From positions 744,001 to 808,000 of the forward strand of contig JBBELK010000620.1 in assembly GCA_037783545.1 (NCBI GenBank): 64,000 nucleotides of DNA. The letters are read 5' to 3'. The notes beneath the pieces were generated by a model that saw only the letters and a program-made list of their open reading frames with translations, was not told where the DNA came from and searched no databases. The stretch is from Henricia sp. BOLD:AAB3569 (lineage: Eukaryota > Echinodermata > Asteroidea > Spinulosida > Echinasteridae). A program made the position numbers and the translations under genes. Within the stretch, counting starts at the first letter, position 1, and every line of letters begins with the position of its first letter. Positions 34,501-44,924 of this stretch are shown here, piece after piece.

Positions 34501-34670
34501 CGATGGTATTTTTAGTCAATTTTCAGTTTATCGTCATGTTGTTACTAACAATATGTAACTTAATTGTGATTTACCAAGTTACAAATGTTGTATTTTACTG
34601 ATTTGTTTCTTGAAATTGCAGTTATCGATTGTAATTATATTTTCTTGTTTTACAGTGAATGTTTAATAAA
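28580..34670 (+). CDS. Spliced gene for a 43-residue peptide of unknown function
   Basis: Four exons with strong splice sites: coding from the ATG at 28580 to 28628, then 29030-29076, 30286-30319, and 34263 onward. The last exon completes a TAA (T from exon 3, AA at 34263-34264) and runs on as a 3' untranslated region to AATAAA at 34665-34670. Phases agree throughout (1, 0, 1). The peptide starts MQVMIRDVLDTLVGFLGWSR, has a mildly hydrophobic N-terminal helix, then GG and a charged end QPRVQFK. There is no signal peptide and no family I recognise. An in-frame TAG upstream fixes this ATG as the first possible start; a short upstream ORF overlaps the leader. Introns 2 and 3 carry hAT-type and palindromic elements. 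The alternative is a long non-coding RNA with a chance ORF. The exon-intron structure is more certain than the protein. Confidence 0.5.
29195..29610. mobile_element. Inverted-repeat element, diverged relative of 30437-30844
   Basis: The arms contain GAAATTACCTCCTGGAATCA and its counterpart TTGATTCCAAGAGGTAATTT, then GATATACTTCCCACTTGC on one arm and its partner on the other. Flanking duplication is unclear. It lies in intron 2 of the small spliced gene. Confidence 0.7.
30437..30844. mobile_element. hAT-type non-autonomous element (408 bp)
   Basis: The terminal inverted repeats begin GGTATTTTTTTTCGTATACA. The exact 8-bp duplication ATAAATAG lies at 30429-30436 and 30845-30852. An 8-bp duplication is diagnostic for hAT-like elements. 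The interior arms match the element at 29195-29610. Non-coding; in intron 3 of the small spliced gene. Confidence 0.85.
30885..31015 (-). repeat. SINE fragment
   Basis: GTAGGTACCTATATTG, GGAGAGGCAATTTATGG and AAATGCCTTGCCCAAAGGCA match the repeat family at 1019-1175 and the start of another fragment near 32130. Confidence 0.55.
31485..31720 (-). repeat. SINE copy related to 1580-1790
   Basis: It shares GGCTTTACATCCC, GGATGGAGCAA, CTTGCTCAAGGGCACA and GTTAATGACCCAAACTGCC with the earlier copy, in the same orientation. Confidence 0.65.
32945..33112 (+). repeat. Tandem duplication of about 82 bp
   Basis: The unit containing GTGATCATGACTAGAAAT, GGATCCAGGCACTATCTGGG and CCATAAGCCT occurs twice in direct orientation with three or four differences. 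Confidence 0.85.
33355..33800. mobile_element. Long palindromic element
   Basis: The arms pair from GGAAAGTCAAGTTTGACTG to AAACTTGACTTTCC, and inward through GGAAAGCCCTGTTATTCCTC, TGTCATTTGTTATGATTAA and CACAAAATGCATTGCTATTG. The axis is near 33565. Several dozen mismatches show it is not recent. It lies in intron 3 of the small spliced gene. Confidence 0.75.
33828..34042. mobile_element. Palindromic element (about 215 bp)
   Basis: AGCATGGTAGTCATCTACAG pairs with CTGTAGATGACTTCCATGCT. The inner arms pair TTTTTACAGGGG with CCCTGTAAAAAG. It lies immediately beside the previous palindrome. Confidence 0.75.
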
Positions 34671-35099
34671 TCATTTTAATTGTATTTCTTTGTACACCAT
34701 TTTTATTAATGTTTTCTTTAACAGGTAGAGGAGGGAAACCTCCACTTCAATACGTTAGAAAATCGTACAGGGGGCAACCCCTGTTCGATTTTCAAATTAT
34801 AAATTTGGACCACCGAACCCTGGACTATCTGTAAAGACAATAGCAATTAGGACCTTGCATAAATTAAGTTAATGAACATTTTACTTGAATATATTACTTG
34901 GTTTACTTATTGGAGTACAGAATAAAATGAGACTTGTTTACAAATGAAACTTTTGTTGTCAGTGACTTTTATTTTGACTTTGGAAGTTACTTTAACTATA
35001 TAACACTATTTAAATAAGATTGTTTACAAACAACTTACTATATTTGTTAACATTAAACAATGCTACAAGAGAAATAAATACAATTGGTTGTTAAATAAG

Positions 35100-35480
35100 A
35101 CGTCAATGTTTACAAACTGATAGTCATTTTTTGAAAGAATAAATTGAGCAAGTTTTGGTTTGTTTACAAACAGATAGTCATTTTTTTGAAAGAATAAATT
35201 GAGCAAGTTTTGGTTTGTTTACAAACAGTCATTTTTGAGACACTGAAGAGTTGTGTGCTTAGGGATGGATAGAAAATTCAATGTTTACAAACTGTTAATC
35301 AATTTTTGGAGAGAGGCTTGAACAAATTTAGGACAGCTTGTTTGTTTACAAGCTGTTAGTCATTTTTTTTGAGACATTGAAGAGTTGTGCTTAGGAACTG
35401 ACTGTAGGATGGATAGAAGGTTTTTTCTTCTGTTGATTCAATGTTTACAAACTGATGAATAATTGATGCAACTGGAGAGA
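35100..35480. repeat. Degenerate tandem repeat with TGTTTACAAAC core
   Basis: Six units of 51 to 98 bp each begin with TTTGTTTACAAAC or a close variant, at about 35108, 35159, 35215, 35281, 35343 and 35441. Two are nearly identical and carry GAAAGAATAAATTGAGCAAG. It overlaps the end of, and region beyond, the last candidate minus-strand exon, so it may be transcribed as 3' untranslated sequence. Confidence 0.75.
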
Positions 35481-37098
35481 GGCTTGGACAGCAGAGCTTC
35501 TTGTTGTTGGAAAGTTGCTTTGGGTTTTTGTGGGAACTCTGTGGCAGAAGGTTCAATCATCCTGATTTCTTCAACTTGTGTCTGCGGGGGAAAAGTTAAA
35601 AGTTTTTAAACAGTATAGTAAATCTACAGATGGCAACAAATGCAACATTTCCATATTTGTTGAATCAGATCATGTTTTTCTATGCTGTAAACTCAGGCAT
35701 GCAACTGTGTTAAAAGGGAAATGCAAACAAATCTCCGACTTTGTACAGTGTTTTTTAATTTTCGATGGTGCAGATGAGGAAAAGTTGCATGCCTGTAAAC
35801 TGCAACTCCTGAAGGCCCAATGGTCATTTTTCGAAAACTGGAGATACTTTATACAGTAAAGAGGGCATTTTGGCAATACAGACCATATTTTTGAGAAAAT
35901 ACCTTTGTCTGGTCTCAAAATAAAAGAAATAAGTTTCAGTTGTTCTGAAGAGATAACTTAGGCCCAAAAAGGGTTACAAATAGTGTGACAAATGCCTTTC
36001 TAAAAACCCTGTGATCAAATTTCCAATATACGCTCGTAACCAGGACGGACACTTGTGTTACATTTTAGGCCGTCTGTGTATATTGGAAATTGGTATACAG
36101 GGTTTTTAGAAAGGCATGTTGTCACACTATTTGTAACCCTTTTTGGGCCCAAGTTATCTCTTCAGAACAACTGAAACTTATTTCTTTTATTTTGAGACCA
36201 GTCAGAGGTATTTTTTGGAAAATATGGTATGTGTTGCCAAAATTCCCCCCTTACCGTGGAAAATGCCAGTATATTGGGGCTCACCGTGGGTCAATCTTGG
36301 CCACTCTGAAGACGATGCAGTGAGGTCTGCTAAAACAGATCTTGAAAATATTCAGCTCCTGGTCGACATCGCTTGGCACACACGTCTTTGTCACCTGTCA
36401 CAAATTAAGAAAACATAACGACTACATTATAAAATGCAAGTTTAGAGAAAATTAAAAGTTGATGAATTTTTCAATTTGGCTGGAAAAATGAAGACACGTT
36501 AGGTTGCTTACAAAGATTCACATCTGATTTGTTTACAATCATGGATTGCCTCACACATGTTGGAGTTTACAAATAAACTGCTTTGGAGAAATTAACGTGA
36601 AGTGTAGAGCAATTAAAATGCAAGATGAGAGGCATTTCCGCAAATATTTGAATGTGTAGTGGAATCTTCCCCACTGAGTGTTCACTGTATCAACTGCAGG
36701 CTACATTCACAATCAGAGTTGATTGGGATGGTAGAGACGACCCTACCGGGGTACATCAGTATGGATTTTCAGCAAAGACAAAAAAATATTCAGAATTTAA
36801 CTGTGAAACGTACCAAAACAGGTTGGAAACTGGCAAAAATTGTTTTCCTGATAATTTCTGAAACATTTTTTAAAAGGTCATATATTTTTATGCCGATTTG
36901 TGCAAATAACTGCTGGACTAACCCCTTGTGATTAAAAAAAAAATTTATTGTCATAAAATTGACCCAAAATGGATTTGCAGTAAAGATGAACAGAACAATG
37001 GACTGTGACTTACTGATACTGTAGGTCAACACTGGCCAGATTTCTTCTCCCAGCAAATCTCAACATGATGGGTGGTGCATATGAACAGTAGCCACAGA
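35438..37098 (-). CDS. Candidate 3' exons of an unrecognised minus-strand gene
   Basis: Three exon-like intervals have good splice sites on the minus strand. 37098-37014 (donor GTAAGT) is open in one frame (CGYCSYAPPIMLRFAGRR...). 36394-36285 is open only in phase 0 (VTKTCVPSDVDQELNIFKIC...AKIDP). 35581 onward has acceptor CCCCCGCAG. The last can be read as 47 residues from TQVEEIRMIEP to a TGA at 35438, or, joined by phase to the middle exon, as a short tail ending HKLKKSG. AATAAA on the minus strand lies near 34972. The first and second intervals do not join in phase, so an exon is missing or they are alternative. They may continue the gene at 38606-43819: its exon ending at 39521 joins the 36394 exon in phase 0. 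No family recognised. Confidence 0.38.
35865..36262. mobile_element. Long palindromic element, copy 2
   Basis: It matches the element at 3640-4050 over most of its length: GGTCTCAAAATAAAAGAAA, GGGTTACAAATAGTGTGACA, TTCCAATATACGCTCGTAAC and the complementary arm. The right end abuts the donor site of the candidate exon ending at 36285. Confidence 0.8.
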
Positions 37099-37439
37099 CT
37101 AAAAGGGAAAGAAAATATATAAGTTAACTAAGTTACAGTACTTACAAATCAGAGCTACATGTAAAACTTCAAACCAAATATCTAACACTAAAGTGGAAAA
37201 TGTGTGGAGGTATGAATGAACTTAATGCATTTTATGAAAGCAGAATTGATCCAAACAAAAGATGGTTTATTTTAGCTAGTTCATCCACACTGCTACAACC
37301 GCAGCAATGCTATCATCTAACTAAATATGACGGTGCCAAATCGGTGCCAAAACAGACAACAGGCCCGCAAATGTTATGGAGTTTGAGCGGAATTTGCTCA
37401 AAGATGTTTTAGTAATTAAAAAAGAAAATACAAAAATGT

Positions 37440-38520
37440 GCCTTACAAAAGTGCTTAAAAGATCTGCTCGGCTGTGGGTTTGAGTCCCACCCAAGCACTG
37501 GTTTTTAATGATTCAAACTGACAGTCCGACACCAGCTCACTGAGTGGGCGAGTGGTTAAGACAACTGCTCTACAATGCAGAATGCTGTGGGTTTGAGTCC
37601 CACCCAAGCACAAGGTTCTAACATAGTTCTTGGGAAAGCGCTGAGCACATAGCAAAAATAAATATCGTCAAAAAGGGGCAAGGGATTAGTTGTGATGCCA
37701 ACTGCTCAACGATTCAAATAGACCCTTTTGCACCAATGCACTGAGTAGTTGAATAATTTGAGACAACTGCTCTAGGTTCAAGTCCCACCCAACCACATTT
37801 TGATGTTTTTAGCAGTTCTTATCAATTTGACCAAGAAAGGGCAGTTGTGATTCAGACTGGCCCTTTGATACCAGCGCACTGAGTGGTCAAGTGGTTAAGG
37901 CAACTACTCTAGATTAGTTGTGATACCAACTTCCATGATTCAAATTGGCCCTTTGACACCTGCGTAATGATTGGTTGAAAGGTTAAAAAACAACTGCTCT
38001 AGAATTCAGAAGGTTGTGGGTTCAAGTCCACCCAAGCACAGGTTTTAACAGAGTTCTTGGGAAAGCTCCGAGCATAAAGTGCTGATAAATTGCATCAGAA
38101 AAGGGCAGGGGATTAGTTGTGAAACCAACTGGCTCTTTGAGACCAGTACACTCAGTGGTCGAATGAGTGAGGCAACTGTTCTAGGTTCCAGTCCCAACTG
38201 CTCCATGATTTGAACCAGCACACCGAGTGGTCAAGTCAACTGTTGTAGTAGAATGTAGGAGAATGAGGATATGGGTTCGAGTCCCACCCAAGCACATTTT
38301 GATATTTTTAATTGTTCTTATAAATTGTCGGAAAAGGGCAAGGGATTAGTTTTGATACTAAATGTTGCAAGAATCAAACAGGCCCTTTGACACCAGCACA
38401 CCGAGAGGTTGAGTAGTTAAGGCAACTGCTTCAGAATGCAGAAGGTTGTGGGTTCGAATCCCACCCAAGCACAAATTGTTAACATAATGATAGTTCTTGG
38501 GAAAGCACTGAGCAAAAGTG
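37440..38520 (+). repeat. Cluster of degenerate tRNA-derived SINE units
   Basis: Seven or eight partial units carry CGAGTGGTTAAGGCAACTGC-like A-box text and GGTTCGAGTCCCACCCAAGC-like B-box text. Between them recur TTCTTGGGAAAGC and GGCCCTTTGACACCAGC. None has a paired acceptor stem that would make it a tRNA gene. The resemblance is to a tRNA-Leu/Ser-type head. Confidence 0.7.
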
Positions 38521-38605
38521 CTGTAAGATTATATTGGGAAAGAGCAAGCTATTCCTAATGTAGAGAAGTAGTAACAAGCTGATGATTACAATACCTAAAA
38601 GCTGC

Positions 38606-41600
38606 TCATGATGACAAATGAATTCCAACAAGAGAGAGACATGTATGTGGAGTCCAATAGTCCAGGTGAGGCCAAGCATGGGCAGCAACACAAGGGAGCT
38701 TCATAAATTGGTCCTGTTAAAAGGAAATCAAATGAAATGCATGAGTATGTAAAGTTTACTTAATTACTCTGTTGTGAATGTGGGTGGGTCTTTAAAGCCT
38801 AGCGTACATCCACATTGCAACTGGAAGCAACTAGTGGCAACTGGTGTTTCCGCCAACTGGAAGCAACTCGCGGCAACTGGGAGCAACTGATCAGTTGATC
38901 AAAAAGGTTGATGTGCTCGTACTTGCAACTACTGGCAACTGGAGTTGCCGCGAGTTGCTCATGTTCTACCTTCTGGCAACTGTAGTTGTACCCAGTTGCG
39001 GTCAGTTGCGTCAATGTACATGCACACGTAGTTGCAACTAGTTGCTGTCAGTTGCACGCGTGTGTCTGAATACGTGCGCGCACATCGACAGCAACAGTTG
39101 CTTCCAGTTAAAAGGTCAATGTACTGTAGGCTTTACCAATTTGCCGTGTCGATGTGTGCGCTTTGAAAACTGGATGTTCCCAGTTGCTGCACACATCGAC
39201 AGCAACTGATGGTCGAGTTGCTTCCAGTTGCAATGTCGATGGACGCTAGGCTTAACAGTGTTCAACAGAAAAACCAACTTTCTAAGTAACAGAAATGAGG
39301 AAAACATACTGACAAATTTGTTTGATGGTGCTCATCCCACAAATTATGTTCATAACGAACGGGACAAACTGTTAGAGAAATGAACAGGCTTTCCAATGAT
39401 ATCATAGCACACATTGCTAGAAATACAGTAACTTTTTAGACCCTCCCTCCCCCCCTGTATGCATGGCGTACACAGTTGCTCCAACCTCTTCACCCCTGTA
39501 CGCATACGCATTCCATATACCTCAGCATTAGTAAGCATTGGTAAATGGTTCAGTACTTCATGTATAGTGCTATATACTACTAACGATTCGCATGTCGCCT
39601 CCAAAATCTGAAATAAATGAGATTGTTTTTGCATTTTTTTTACACATAAAATGACATCAAGCATCAGAAACTGCAGATTTAATGGGAAAAACCTAAATTG
39701 AGGAGTGAAAAAAATGTGAGATGAGTGACAAAAATGTGTGTCCTGTCTAACATGTTTGTCAACTTGTCCAATTCCTTTCTCGTTTTAGTAAAAGCAAATT
39801 TTCAGTTTACGTACATACGCATTGGCTTGGACCCTCCCCCCTGCCACCCTGTACGAAATGTCAACAACCCCCTCCCCCCTCCTTTATGGACGGCCCCTAA
39901 CAGAGACATGATGATCAACAAAACAAAGTTTGCAAAAATCTTTGAAAGGTGTATTCAACTCTTGTAGCTTTTTGGCTGGAAGTAAATGTTTTTGGACTCT
40001 TGAGCCACTGTGAGTAACATGCCGTAGTAGAAACAAACATATTTGGGAAATATGGTATGTAAATGAGCAATTTTTAAAATTAAAATTTTGATAAGGATAG
40101 TACACCTGGTGTCAGTATTAACTCATTTCATTCAATGCATTGGGGCATTCTGGGTAGCATCATGATGAAACCATGGCCACTATGTGACTTCTAAAAAATA
40201 AAACTGGAACTCAGTTTCAGGGGGTATACACCATGCATGAATAAACATGAGAAAATATTGGGGCATTCTGGGTAGCATCATGATAAAACCATGGCCATGA
40301 TGTGACTTCCAAAAAACAAAACTGGAACTCAGTTTCAGGGGTATACACCATGCATGAATAAACATGAGAAAATATTGGGGCATTCTGGGTAGCATCATGA
40401 TAAAACCATGGCCATGATGTGACTTCCAAAAAACAAAACTGGAACTCAGTTTCAGAGGGACACCATGCATGAATAAACATGAGAAAATATTGGGGCATTC
40501 TGGGTAACTTCATGATGAAACCATGGCCATGATGTGACTTCCAAAAAACAAAACTGGAACTCAGTTTCAGGTGAACACCATACATGAGCAAGGGCAAAAA
40601 AATTAAAATTAGCATGCTGCAGTGACATGTAAATAAGTAGCAGATTTGCATAATTTATTAAGGCAAGAACAGTACATCAATATGTCAGTATTAATTAATG
40701 GTGCAGTAATATGTAAATTAAGCATTTATTTGCATAAATTTGAATACGAACAATTGAATACCACACAAACTATTAAAGTTAAATGCCTGCTGCAAGGTAG
40801 ACTACTCTACCAGGGGCTGACATCCGTAGAAATTCAAGGTGCCATTTTAGTAAGCAAACTACCGGTAGATGCACCTCATGTCCGTTTGACATGACTCTCG
40901 CGGTTGCTGATTTTTTTCTGATCCCATAGTTTGGTTGTTTCATTTCAATGGTGATTAGGTACCATACCAAATATTGTTTTTGTTACTTTGCTCAGTTGCG
41001 GTCCCATGCAACAATAAGAGAACAATTGGGTTCTTGAGGGAAAACCTGAGGAGTATACGGTGCCTTATAGCTCAGATGGTAGAGCGTCTGAGCTGTAGCT
41101 CATCTATCTGGTGAGTCAGAGGTCTTGAGGGTGTACATACTATACTACTGTGCCTTATAGCTCAGCTGGTGGAGCGTCTGCGCGGTGTGTCAGAGGTCTT
41201 GGGGAAAACCTGACAGAGTATACCACTGTGCCTTATAGCTCAGCTGGTGGAGCATCTGCCCGGTGTGTCAGAGGTCTTGGGGGAAAACCTGAGGGAGTAT
41301 ACCACTGTGCCTTATAGCTCAGCTGGTAGAGCGTCTGCCCGGTGTGTCAGAGGTCTTGGGGAAACCTGAGGGAGTATACCACTGTGCCTTATAGCTCAGC
41401 TGGTAGAGCATCTGCCTGGTGTGTCAGAGGTCTTGGGGAAAATCTGAGGGTGTATACATGTACTACTGTGCCTTATAGCTCAGCAGGTAGAGTATCTGCC
41501 CGGTGTGTCAGAGGCCTTATAGGTCAGCTGGTCGAGTATCTGCCCGGTGTGTCAGAGGTCTTGGGGAAAATCTGAGGGAGTATACCACTTTGCCTTATAG

Positions 41601-43819
41601 CTCTGCGGGTAGAGCATCTGCCCGGTGTGTCAGAGGCCTTATAGGTCAGCTGGTAGAGTATCTGCCCGGTGTGTCAGAGGTCTTGGAGAAAACCTGAGGG
41701 AGTATACCACTGTGCCTTATAGCTCAGCTGGTAGAGCATCTGCCCGGTGTGTCAGAGGTCTTGGAGAAAACCTGAGGGAGTATACCACTGTGCCTTATAG
41801 CTCAGCTGGTGGAGCATCTGCCCGGTGTGTCAGAGGTCTTGGGGGAAAACCTGAGGGAGTATACCACTGTGCCTTATAGCTCAGCTGGTAGAGCGTCTGC
41901 CCGGTGTGTCAGAGGTCTTGGGGAAACCTGAGGGAGTATACCACTGTGCCTTATAGCTCAGCTGGTAGAGCATCTGCCTGGTGTGTCAGAGGTCTTGGGG
42001 AAAATCTGAGGGTGTATACATGTACTACTGTGCCTTATAGCTCAGCTGGTAGAGTATCTGCCCGGTGTGTCAGAGGCCTTATAGGTCAGCTGGTCGAGTA
42101 TCTGCCCGGTGTGTCAGAGGTCTTGGGGAAAATCTGAGGGAGTATACCACTTTGCCTTATAGCTCTGCGGGTAGAGCATCTGCCCGGTGTGTCAGAGGCC
42201 TTATAGGTCAGCTGGTAGAGTATCTGCCCGGTGTGTCAGAGGTCTTGGGGAAAATCTGAGGGAGTATACCACTTTGCCTTATAGCTCAGCTGGTAGAGCA
42301 TCTGCCGGGTGTGTCAGAGGTCTTGGAGAAAACCTGAGGGAGTATACCACTGTGCCTTATAGCTCAGCTGGTAGAGCATCTGCCCGGTGTGTCAGAGGTC
42401 TTGGAGAAAACCTGAGGGAGTATACCACTGTGCCTTATAGCTCAGCTGGTAGAGCATCTGCCCGGTGTGTCAGAGGTCTTGGGGAAAACCTGAGGGAGTA
42501 TACCACTGTGCCTTATAGCTCAGCTGGTGGAGCGTCTGCCCGTTGTGTCAGAGGTCTTAGGGAAAACCTGAGGGAGTATACCACTGTGCCTTATAGCTCA
42601 GCTGGTAGAGCATCTGCCCGGTGTGTCAGAGGTCTTGGGGAAAACCTGAGGGAGTATACCACTGTGCCTTATAGCTCAGCTGGTAGAGCATCTGCCTGGT
42701 GTGTAAAAGGTCTTAAGGAAAATATGAGGGAGTATACCACTGTGCCTTATAGCTCAGCTGGTAGAGCGTCTGTCTGGTGAGTTAGAGGTCTTGGGGAAAA
42801 TCTGAGGGAGTATACCACTGTGCCTTATAGCTCAGCTGGTAGAGTATCTGCCCGGTGTGTCAGAGGTCTTGGGGAAAATCTGAGGGAGTATACCACTTTG
42901 CCTTATAGCTCAGCTGGTAGAGCATCTGCCTGGTGTGTCAGAGGTCTTGGGGAAAACCTGACGGAGTATACCACTGTGCCTTATACGGTAGCTCAGCTGG
43001 TAGAGCATCTGCCTGGTGTGTCATAGGTCTTGGGGGAAACCTGAGGGAGTATATTACTGTGCCTTATAGCTCAGCAGCTGGTGGAGTGTCTGTCTGGTGA
43101 GTCAGAGGTCTTGGGGAAAATCTGAGGGAGTATACCACTGTGCCTTATGGCTCAGCTGGTAGAGCATCTGCCTGGTGTGGCAGAGGTCTTGGTGAAAATC
43201 TGAGGATGTATACCACTGTGCCTTATAGCTCAGATGGTAGAGCTTCTGCCCAGTGAGTCACAGGTGTCAGGTTGGAATCCCGATAAAGCCCTTACGACTT
43301 TTCTCTCATCCCAAGTGTGGATGCCACTGTAACTATTCGCCACGACACAGATTACACTACGAGAGGCATGTCAAACAGACACAAGGCGCGTCTAGTTTGC
43401 TTATTACTAAAATGGTGCCTTTACATACTTCACTTTATTGAATTGATTTCGCACGGGTGGGCTATCTTGCACTTTTGCTGTTATATCATCTTTGAGGAAG
43501 CCCTACCCATGCATGCCTATAAGCGGAAGCTAGACAAGTTTTAATACAGTGGAAAGTCACCATAAATGGGCATCGTATCTGAACCATACAAGTGTTTGTT
43601 TTGGTGGCGTTTGACGCGAACAAATGATTGGGAGCCATGAGCGATGTTCACTGTAGCTGAATGTTCTTTTTGGTGTTCACTATAGCGAATTTCCACTGTA
43701 ATAAAATTGGAATGATGGCCAAAAACTCACCTCTCCTGTGTTTTCAGTATCCATGGCAACACGTCCATTTTTGTAGTGTGTAATATGAAGCTCCACAGTC
43801 TGTGGGCTCCATCTCCAAT
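38606..43819 (-). CDS. Candidate exons of an unrecognised minus-strand gene
   Basis: Three intervals join in frame with canonical splice sites: 43819-43731 (WRWSPQTVELHITHYKNGRV, continuing to NTGE), 39607-39521 (ILEATCESLVVYSTIHEVLN, continuing to TNAE) and 38713 to a TGA at 38608-38606 (DQFMKLPCVAAHAWPHLDYW, ending HLSS). Lengths are 29, 29 and 35 residues. The first exon begins two bases into a codon, so at least one upstream exon is missing. The third interval may be an alternative terminal exon, because skipping it joins 39521 to the exon at 36394 in phase. Residue composition looks like a globular protein. I cannot assign a family. Intron 1 contains the tRNA-like array, and a TTAA element lies in the next intron. 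Confidence 0.4.
38796..39251. mobile_element. TTAA-flanked element packed with GCAACTG motifs (456 bp)
   Basis: TTAA at 38792-38795 and 39252-39255. The ends AGCCTAGCGTACATCCACAT and (opposite strand) AGCCTAGCGTCCATCGACAT are inverted repeats. The interior holds more than 20 copies of CAACTG/CAGTTG-type hexamers in both orientations. Confidence 0.8.
40140..40600. repeat. Four tandem units of about 117 bp
   Basis: Each unit carries GGGGCATTCTGGGTAGCATC, ACCATGGCCATGATGTGACT and ACTGGAACTCAGTTTCAG. Units start near 40142, 40258, 40376 and 40491. Minus-strand ORFs here (FVFWKSHHGHGFIM repeats) are products of the repetition. Confidence 0.85.
41062..43285 (+). repeat. Tandem array of about 30 tRNA-like units
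   Basis: The 78-bp unit reads GCCTTATAGCTCAGCTGGTA, then GAGCATCTGCCCGGTGTGTC, then AGAGGTCTTGGGGAAAAC and a TGAGGGAGTATACCACT linker. Some units are cut to about 45 bp. The 5' half is a good Pol III A-box (TAGCTCAGCTGGTAGAG). The B-box is lost in all units except the last (near 43220-43285), which has GGTTGGAATCCC. Ordinary units therefore cannot fold as tRNA. A 562-bp block is duplicated (about 41229-41790 and 41791-42352). The long plus-strand ORFs (SSAGRASARCVRGL repeats) are artefacts of the array. Confidence 0.85.
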
Positions 43820-43869
43820 CTGTGAATACATAATGAACAAAAATTAGCAACTGTGACAGAAATGCAACC

Positions 43870-44440
43870 AATCCAGGCTTTGACATTAACCAAAGTCACG
43901 AAGGCCAATGGCCTCATGCCCTGCTGAGTTGGCCCCGATGCCCCTTCAAGATACACTTTCTGAAGCCAACTTGGCCATCATGCCCTATTGAGCTCGTGCC
44001 AATGACGTCATTTTGGGAGTAAAACAATGCTGCGTCGTTGTGGAAGCAATGTGCGTGCGTGTTGTGTGTCCATAGCGCGCGTAACGCGCTATGATGAGGC
44101 TCCCATTGGTGAACTAAACCGCGTTACGCCCACCAGAGACACACACAACGCACACGCACATTGCTTCCACAATGACTCGGCATTATTTGACTCCCAAAAT
44201 GGCATATTCGCACGTGTTCGAAAGGGTTTAATCCCAGGCTTTGACATTAACCAAGGCTACCAAAGCCAATGGCCTGATGCCCTGCTGAGTTGGCCTCGAT
44301 GCCCCTTCAAGATATATACTTTCCGAGGCCAACTTGGCCAGCATACCCTATCCCAGGCTTTGACATTAACCAAGGCTACCAAGGCCAATGGCCTCATGCC
44401 CTGCTTAGTTGGCCCCGATGCCCCTTCAAGGTACACACTT
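43870..44440. repeat. Three repeat units interrupted by a hairpin
   Basis: CCAGGCTTTGACATTAACCA, GGCCAATGGCCT, CATGCCCTGCTGAGTTGGCC and GATGCCCCTTCAAG recur at about 43873-43990, 44232-44350 and 44352-44440. Between units 1 and 2 a palindromic insert of about 200 bp (43995-44205) pairs TTGTGGAAGCAATGTGCGTG with CACGCACATTGCTTCCACAA. Confidence 0.75.
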
Positions 44441-44924
44441 TCTGTAAAGCTATACTTTCTGATAAGCTGATAGCAAAAAAAGGACATGTCAAATTGACCT
44501 CTCATGCTCCTTGATCCTTCCATTTTTATGCCCAAGTTAATTTTAGCTTTGTTTACAAAACTAGCCCCTGTTCAGCCAGGTGTGAAATTCCCAACATGAT
44601 GACGACGTTAATAACAACTCGAAACCTATGTCTACCGATATTTCAATATTTGTGAGCCAATTTTCTAAAAATACTACAATTTTCATTTTATGATCTACAA
44701 TTTTATGAGTGTCTACTTTTTCTGATACACCCTGTATAACTTCAAATGTTGATAACTTAATATATCTTCGAGCAGACTTGAATCCGTCGTTTTGATTGGT
44801 GGATCCATGGCAACCAACAGTGTGATAATGTTTCATAATACTCTTCCGATTCTCATATTGCACTCTGCGTATCGGTAAATGCACCATGGTATTCCAAGAT
44901 AACTGTGTCCCTACGCATATGCGC

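Noticed and set aside
36650-36770. Plus-strand exon-like interval (ATFTIRVDWDGRDDPTG)
   Set aside because: The acceptor is plausible but the donor is weak and there are no in-phase partners on the plus strand.
38479-38691. Minus-strand text LLPMLGLTW resembling helix 6 of adhesion GPCRs
   Set aside because: The frame is blocked directly after the natural splice acceptor, no helix 7 follows, and another frame of the same interval joins in phase with neighbouring exons.
41342-43026. Plus-strand ORFs of up to 197 residues with repeated SSAGRASARCVRGL text
   Set aside because: They follow the 78-bp tRNA-like unit, which is a multiple of three and lacks a stop in this frame; no gene signals.
43220-43290. 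Possible tRNA at the end of the array
   Set aside because: The A- and B-boxes are present, but the stems pair poorly and the adjacent units are satellite DNA.
44561-44887. 108-residue minus-strand ORF
   Set aside because: It contains sequence around TATACAGGGTG, common in dispersed repeats, and has no splice support.
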